NCBI GenBank assembly: GCA_964456985.1
Contig: CAYWDH010000001.1
Span: forward strand, 1-64,000
Length of the DNA stretch: 64,000 nucleotides
Origin: WJMT01 sp964456985
GTDB taxonomy: Bacteria; Acidobacteriota; Aminicenantia; Aminicenantales; Aminicenantaceae
Direction of reading: 5' to 3'
The notes under the pieces are model-generated. The model searched no databases and was not told where the DNA came from. It saw only the letters and a list, made by a program, of their open reading frames with translations. Made by a program: the position numbers and the translations under genes. Below, piece by piece: positions 59,946-64,000 of the stretch (positions are counted from its first letter, which is position 1; each line of letters opens with the position of its first letter).

Positions 59946-61184
59946 ATGAAGCTGCTCATTACCATTATCACCATCACCATCATTGCCCTTATCGGTTCCC
60001 GTCTTACCTTTCTTAACCGAAAGCTTCCTCTCGGTTTTAGAAACATCATATTCACCGGTACGGAGTATATATTCATGGGAGTGTTTTTAGGCAAAATGGG
60101 ACTCAATATGATCGACCCGGAGACCCTGACCAGTTTAGGGCCCTTCCTATTTTTCGGTCTCTCATGGATCGGATTTCTCTTCGGACTACAGTTTGACCTC
60201 AAAAGCCTCAAGAATCTGCCGAGACTCTTTTTCTCCATATCAGCCATCCAAGCCTTATTTACTTTTCTCGTTGTGACTTCGGTCATTTTTTTCTCATTCA
60301 AGATATTTTCCACCCTTCCGGAGAGGACCGTGCTTATCCTTTCTTTTATTCTAGGCAGCGCTTCTGTGTGTACAGCCCAATCCGCCCTTGCTATCGTAAG
60401 CAACAACTACAGATTCGAAAACCGGAAATTGTTCTCTCTCATGCATTATATTTCAGGTATAGATGGTGTTTTTGCTCTGGCTTTTCTTGCGCTGACTTTT
60501 TTTATTTTTCCTCTTTCAGGGAGCGCTGAATTCAATTTAACAGGTTCTTTAAAGTGGCTGTTTCTGGCTCTTACCATAGGAATAATTACGGCTTTCCTCT
60601 TTATTATCTTAAGCAATGTCAGGTTCTCTCAACAGGAATTTGTCGTATTTATTCTGGGGACTGTGTTGTTCGGCGGAGGGCTGGCCATGAAAACCAACAA
60701 TTCACCTCTCCTCATAGGATTCATATGCGGATTGATAACAGCTAATCTTAGCAGACACAGACTGAGAGCTCTTGAAATCATGGTACATTCTGAAAAATCT
60801 ATTTACATCATTATACTTGTGATCATTGGAGCCGGATGGAAACTTGATTTTAACTTCATTCTTATCATCACGGGATTCTATTTCTTATCCCGACTGCTGG
60901 CAAAACTACTCGGCGTATTCGCAGCCACACGATCCTTTAAATTTGATTTTCATGTCCCATGGAATACAGGGCTTGGACTTTTATCTGAAGGGGGATTTGC
61001 CGTTGCCATTATTATCAGCTTTTCGGTCTTTTATCCTTCTTTATCGGACTATCTGGTCACTGTGGTTGTCATATCCATGATCTTAAATGAGTTTATAAGC
61101 CCAAAGCTTATTCTTTCCCTTCTTGAAGATCCCGTCCCCATTGATTTCAGAGGCCAGCCAGACATAACTAAAAAGATCAAATGA
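59946..61184 (+). CDS. Cation:proton antiporter family protein, first of pair
   Basis: A 412-residue membrane protein with about eleven to thirteen helices, resembling the CPA2-type Na+/H+ exchanger family. The LSFILGSASVCTAQSALAIVSN and GLGLLSEGGFAVAIIISF segments match the crossing-helix regions of such exchangers. The canonical acidic pair is not obvious in the first motif. It overlaps the next antiporter gene by 4 bases (ATGA), so both are translated together and may form a heteromer. PTS IIA and PII-like genes follow in the operon. Confidence 0.78.
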   Translation: MKLLITIITITIIALIGSRLTFLNRKLPLGFRNIIFTGTEYIFMGVFLGKMGLNMIDPETLTSLGPFLFFGLSWIGFLFGLQFDLKSLKNLPRLFFSISAIQALFTFLVVTSVIFFSFKIFSTLPERTVLILSFILGSASVCTAQSALAIVSNNYRFENRKLFSLMHYISGIDGVFALAFLALTFFIFPLSGSAEFNLTGSLKWLFLALTIGIITAFLFIILSNVRFSQQEFVVFILGTVLFGGGLAMKTNNSPLLIGFICGLITANLSRHRLRALEIMVHSEKSIYIIILVIIGAGWKLDFNFILIITGFYFLSRLLAKLLGVFAATRSFKFDFHVPWNTGLGLLSEGGFAVAIIISFSVFYPSLSDYLVTVVVISMILNEFISPKLILSLLEDPVPIDFRGQPDITKKIK

Positions 61185-62497
61185 CAAACAGAATATTAGG
61201 ACTCATTCTCGTCATCACTACCGTGATTCTGCTCATTCACTTTGACCCGGGCGATTTCCAGAAAAAGTGCCCTGCTCTTATTCTGGGGCTCATTCTTTTG
61301 GCTGCCTACTGCTTTGGCTTTGTTTTAGAGAAAATCGGCCTCCCTCGAATCGTAGGGTATATACTGGCAGGTCTGTTTATGGGCCCTTTTTTCCTGAATT
61401 TATACTCGCTTCAAGAAGTTCACAGCCTTGCCTTTATCAACAAATTAGCCCTTGCTTTTATTGCCTTCTGTGCGGGAGGAGAGCTGCGAACATCCAATTT
61501 ACGAAAAGTCCTTAAATCCATTGTCTGCTATGTATCTGGAGTAACAGTGGTGGTCTTTATCGGAACGACCCTTATAGTGTTTTTGCTGTCCGGCGCAATA
61601 CCCTTCATGAACGATTTTAGCCTGACCTTAAGGCTGGCTGTCTCAGCTCTTTTCGGAACCATTGCTGTGGCCCGTTCACCTTCCTCGGCCATTGCCATTA
61701 TCAGTGAGACAAAGGCCAAAGGGCCATACACGGATATTGTTCTCAGTGTATCAGTGGCCATGGACGTCTTTATCATTATGCTGTTTGCTGTGGTTGTCTC
61801 CTTAGCTCAAGTCTTAATTGTTGGCAAAGGCGGATTGAATTTTACCTTGATATTTTCCCTTCTTTTTCAAATCACAATTGCTTTTCTGCTCGGTTTCTTA
61901 CTGGGAAAACTCATTGTTTTTCTCATTGAAAAAGTCCATGTGGAATTTCCTGTGGTCATCATTGCTATGGGATTTATTGTGATTGAATTTTCACACCTTC
62001 TGGGAGATTATCTGCACCGGGTCTTTGATATTAATCTGGAACTGGAACCTCTTCTCATTTGTATGGCAGCCGGTTTTACTGTACAGAACTTTTCCAAACA
62101 CGGAGATAATTTTTTGGAAAGAATGGACAGGATCTCTCTTCCTATCTATATCGCGTTTTTTGCCATAACCGGCGCTTCGATGAATCTGAATGTGCTCCGC
62201 ACAGGGTGGCTTCTGGGATTGGTTGTGTTTTTCGTCCGCCTTATCTCAATCTATGCCGGCTCTTTTATAAGCGGCAGACTTGCAAAAAACGAGCCGAAAA
62301 TATATAAAAATGTGTGGCTGGGATTTATAACTCAAGCTGGAGTCAGTTTAGGGCTGCTCACAGAAGTCGCCCGGCGTTTTCCTGAGATCGGCCCTTCTGT
62401 CCAGACCATATTGGTGGCAGCTATTATTATGAATCAGATCATAGGCCCCATCGCCTTTAAATTCGGCTTGAAAAAAGTAGGCGAGACCCATGTCTAA
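61181..62497 (+). CDS. Cation:proton antiporter (CPA2-type), second of pair
   Basis: A 438-residue membrane protein of the Na+/H+ exchanger family with about thirteen helices. Landmarks are GLPRIVGYILAGLFMGPF in the second helix, LAFIAFCAGGELRTSNLRK, LFGTIAVARSPSSAIAII in the first crossing helix and FITQAGVSLGLLTEVARRFP. It exchanges Na+ or K+ for H+. The first 20 residues resemble a signal-like helix. It overlaps the first antiporter gene by 4 bases, and a PTS IIA gene starts 11 bases after it. The pairing with IIA and PII-like proteins suggests regulated ion flow. Confidence 0.85.
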   Translation: MTNRILGLILVITTVILLIHFDPGDFQKKCPALILGLILLAAYCFGFVLEKIGLPRIVGYILAGLFMGPFFLNLYSLQEVHSLAFINKLALAFIAFCAGGELRTSNLRKVLKSIVCYVSGVTVVVFIGTTLIVFLLSGAIPFMNDFSLTLRLAVSALFGTIAVARSPSSAIAIISETKAKGPYTDIVLSVSVAMDVFIIMLFAVVVSLAQVLIVGKGGLNFTLIFSLLFQITIAFLLGFLLGKLIVFLIEKVHVEFPVVIIAMGFIVIEFSHLLGDYLHRVFDINLELEPLLICMAAGFTVQNFSKHGDNFLERMDRISLPIYIAFFAITGASMNLNVLRTGWLLGLVVFFVRLISIYAGSFISGRLAKNEPKIYKNVWLGFITQAGVSLGLLTEVARRFPEIGPSVQTILVAAIIMNQIIGPIAFKFGLKKVGETHV

Positions 62498-62508
62498 AGG
62501 AGTCTGTA

Positions 62509-62976
62509 ATGCGTATTTCCACATATTTGGATAAAGACTGTATAAAAATACCTCTTCTCAAAGAAAAAAAACAGGAAATCATAGAGGAGCTTTTAGACCT
62601 TATAACTGATAAATACCCTGAGATTGACAAACAAGAGACCATTCAAAGACTTATTGAGCGGGAAAAAATAGAGACAACTGCTATCGGAAACCATGTGGCG
62701 ATCCCTCATGCCCGGTCTAATAAAATCCAGAAAGTATATTTTGCTTTCGGAATCACAGAACAATGCATGGACTTTGAGGCACTTGATAAAAAGCCGGTCC
62801 ATCTCGTGTTTCTCCTTCTCTGCCCAGAAAAAAAGATCAACACCCAGCTCACCTTTCTGGCCAGGCTTTCCCGTATCTTACATGATAAAAAACTCAGGAA
62901 AAAGCTAATGAAATGTAAAAACAGCCAAGATGTAATAAATGTCATCACAGAGTATGAAAACAGACATTTCAGTTGA
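62509..62976 (+). CDS. PTS EIIA (fructose/nitrogen-type) domain protein
   Basis: A 155-residue stand-alone EIIA domain of the fructose/PtsN type. The phosphorylated His is His67 in HVAIPHARS. The opening and the LDLITDKYPEI-KQETIQRLIEREKIETTAIG pattern are typical. Without sugar-specific IIB and IIC genes nearby, it is probably regulatory. PtsN-type proteins are known to bind and control K+ and other ion transporters, which fits the two antiporter genes just before it. AAAGGAG lies upstream of the ATG. A PII-like gene follows by 16 bases. Confidence 0.9.
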   Translation: MRISTYLDKDCIKIPLLKEKKQEIIEELLDLITDKYPEIDKQETIQRLIEREKIETTAIGNHVAIPHARSNKIQKVYFAFGITEQCMDFEALDKKPVHLVFLLLCPEKKINTQLTFLARLSRILHDKKLRKKLMKCKNSQDVINVITEYENRHFS

Positions 62977-62992
62977 GTGAAGGAAACTCAAG

Positions 62993-63322
62993 ATGAAGCT
63001 TATCATCATTTTCCTTAATAAAATCGAATACCTGGATGACCTGCTTTCCGCTTTCCTGGAAATCGGAGTTCCCGGAGCCACGATTCTCGACTCCGTGGGA
63101 ATGGGCCATATTGTCAGTCATGACATCCCCATTTTTGCCGGGCTGAGGGACTTTTTCGCAGGAAGCAGCCCCACTAATAAAACCATACTCATGGTCATAA
63201 AAAAAGACATGATCACAAAAATAGACGAAGTGTTGAGGGATGTCACCGGCTATCACAAAAAAACAGGTATCGCCAAGATGATATCTGTGCCTATTGACGG
63301 TCTTTTCGGATTTGAGAAATAA
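62993..63322 (+). CDS. PII-like small regulatory protein
   Basis: A 109-residue protein with the alternating strand-helix pattern of the PII-like fold: LIIIFLNKIEYLDDLLSAFLEIGVPGATILDSVGMGHI, a T-loop-like region around 50-65 and a closing GIAKMISVPIDGLFGF. It lacks the usual uridylylated Tyr of GlnB/GlnK, so it is a non-canonical PII-like protein. Such proteins often control a neighbouring membrane transporter after binding nucleotides. The antiporter-IIA operon position supports this. Closest characterised relatives cannot be named from sequence alone. Confidence 0.7.
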   Translation: MKLIIIFLNKIEYLDDLLSAFLEIGVPGATILDSVGMGHIVSHDIPIFAGLRDFFAGSSPTNKTILMVIKKDMITKIDEVLRDVTGYHKKTGIAKMISVPIDGLFGFEK

Positions 63323-63332
63323 ATCCAACCGA

Positions 63333-63364
63333 TCCTTTTTATCTAAAAATTCGTTGATAAAGGA
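63333..63364. terminator. Possible bidirectional terminator hairpin
   Basis: TCCTTTTTATC (63333-63343) and GATAAAGGA (63356-63364) pair apart from two extra T residues, in the short gap between convergent genes. The stem is AT-rich, so the call is weak. Confidence 0.3.
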
Positions 63365-64000
63365 CTATTTTATATGACTGGTATGAGGGCCTATTTCCCA
63401 GCCTGTCCGTTCTTTGATGAGAGCTCTTCTCTCAAGCACATGGCCTTTAAATTCAAGTTCTATTCTGTATATTCCCGGATCTTGAAGTTCTCCGCGAGCC
63501 CATCTCCCCATCCGTGCTTTCTGTTCTTCTGTAGGCATTGATCTCATATTCCACATGACCATGTTTATGCCTGATTCTCCGCTTCCTTTCAGCTCACACA
63601 AAACATTCCCGAATGTGTCTTTGATCCTTATTGTCATTCCCTCGGAAGACTTTTCCTTGAGATAATAATAAATCCTCATCACATCCGGTTCATTAGGTGT
63701 TGTGTGATGGCGGTCTCCGTAAAGCTGGTAAGCTCCCCAGGGCCGGGTCATTCTCTGCGCGGTCGGTTCAACCTGGAAAAGATACACCTCTTTATTCAGC
63801 ACATTCTTATTGAGTTCTTCAAGAGGGGATATATCCGTTATGAATATCCCTCTTCCGTAAGTTCCAGCTACAAGATCATTTTCTCTGGGATGGATGAGCA
63901 GATCCGTAACAGCGATGGTGGGCATATTGTTTCTCATATAGACCCATTTTTCTCCTCTGTCTATGCTCACATAGATCCCCTTATCATTACCCACAAAAAG
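63365..64000 (-). CDS. BNR/sialidase-fold (VPS10-like) protein, C-terminal part
   Basis: The C-terminal 211 or so residues of a gene that runs off the window's right edge; the frame is open to the last base. It contains BNR-type Asp-box wording (GIYVSIDRGEKWVYMRNNMP, then LIHPRENDLVAGTYGRGIFI), typical of sialidase-fold or VPS10-like propeller proteins that are common in Aminicenantes and Bacteroidota. A C-terminal beta-rich segment (IRIKDTFGNVLCELKGSGESGINMVMWNMR) follows and resembles the FlgD-Ig-like segment of these proteins. It is likely an exported protein of unknown substrate. The true start lies beyond the window. Confidence 0.8.
   Translation of the reverse strand, partial: LFVGNDKGIYVSIDRGEKWVYMRNNMPTIAVTDLLIHPRENDLVAGTYGRGIFITDISPLEELNKNVLNKEVYLFQVEPTAQRMTRPWGAYQLYGDRHHTTPNEPDVMRIYYYLKEKSSEGMTIRIKDTFGNVLCELKGSGESGINMVMWNMRSMPTEEQKARMGRWARGELQDPGIYRIELEFKGHVLERRALIKERTGWEIGPHTSHIK

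Noticed and set aside
1..64000. CRISPR array, tRNA, rRNA, prophage or transposase genes
   Set aside because: I scanned for regular direct repeats, cloverleaf-like ends and typical protein motifs and saw none that hold up; small tRNAs could still be missed by eye.

Overview
The window reads as chromosomal DNA of an uncultured, moderately AT-rich anaerobe or facultative anaerobe. A two-half FtsX-type permease behind a sigma-54 promoter, a Ser/Thr kinase fused to TPRs, a sulfatase-fold protein fused to TPRs, a 6-bladed beta-propeller lipoprotein, a BNR/VPS10-like protein and several dispersed intergenic repeats together suggest the Acidobacteriota/Candidatus Aminicenantes neighbourhood. That assignment is inference. 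No rRNA, tRNA, CRISPR array, transposase or phage gene was recognised.

Layout. 1-3.1 kb: a TRAP transporter (DctP, DctQ, DctM), then a palindromic intergenic repeat. 3.1-5.0 kb (minus): an aldehyde dehydrogenase and a small pseudopilin-like protein. 5.3-12.3 kb (plus): an eight-gene redox operon, DsrE - TusA - MvhD - HdrA-like - HdrA-like - FrhB-like - FrhB-like - MvhD. It looks like a flavin/iron-sulfur electron-transfer complex with a sulfur-carrier pair at the front and no HdrB/HdrC; it is the most unusual system here. 12.4-15.3 kb: a half-size GDT1/UPF0016 protein and an FtsX-type permease with sigma-54 promoter and upstream dyads. 15.3-18.2 kb: a Cys/Met-metabolism PLP enzyme, a YkvI-like membrane protein and a repeat-rich gap. 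18.2-22.3 kb (minus): a symporter - aminotransferase - dehydrogenase operon. 22.4-24.3 kb: a sulfotransferase, a probable methyltransferase remnant and a DUF2975/XRE pair. 24.4-33.2 kb: an S9 peptidase, sulfatase-TPR protein, ABC exporter, DUF362 protein and an FtsX permease remnant. 33.3-37 kb: GTP-dependent PEP carboxykinase and a catalase of different base composition. 37.4-42 kb: kinase-TPR protein, a small lipoprotein and a beta-propeller lipoprotein.

42-48.1 kb (minus) is a molybdenum/tungsten block: a WtpABC-type oxyanion importer preceded by a promoter and a Moco/Tuco-type riboswitch, then moeA, moaA (short), moaC, a MOSC protein and a MogA/MoaB protein, mostly overlapping. 48.2-59.8 kb concerns plant-type sugars: two GH127-family proteins, a GH51 arabinofuranosidase, rhamnose isomerase and rhamnulokinase, with a TauE/SafE permease and an Npt1-like carrier between them. 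59.9-63.3 kb: two cation/proton antiporters followed by a PTS IIA protein and a PII-like protein, which looks like a regulated ion-transport unit. The window ends inside a BNR/sialidase-fold gene.

Several plus-strand and one minus-strand promoter share TTGACT with an 18-bp spacer and a TATnnT -10 box. Start codons were moved from the longest frame where a Shine-Dalgarno sequence, promoter or conserved motif argued for it; these cases are stated.
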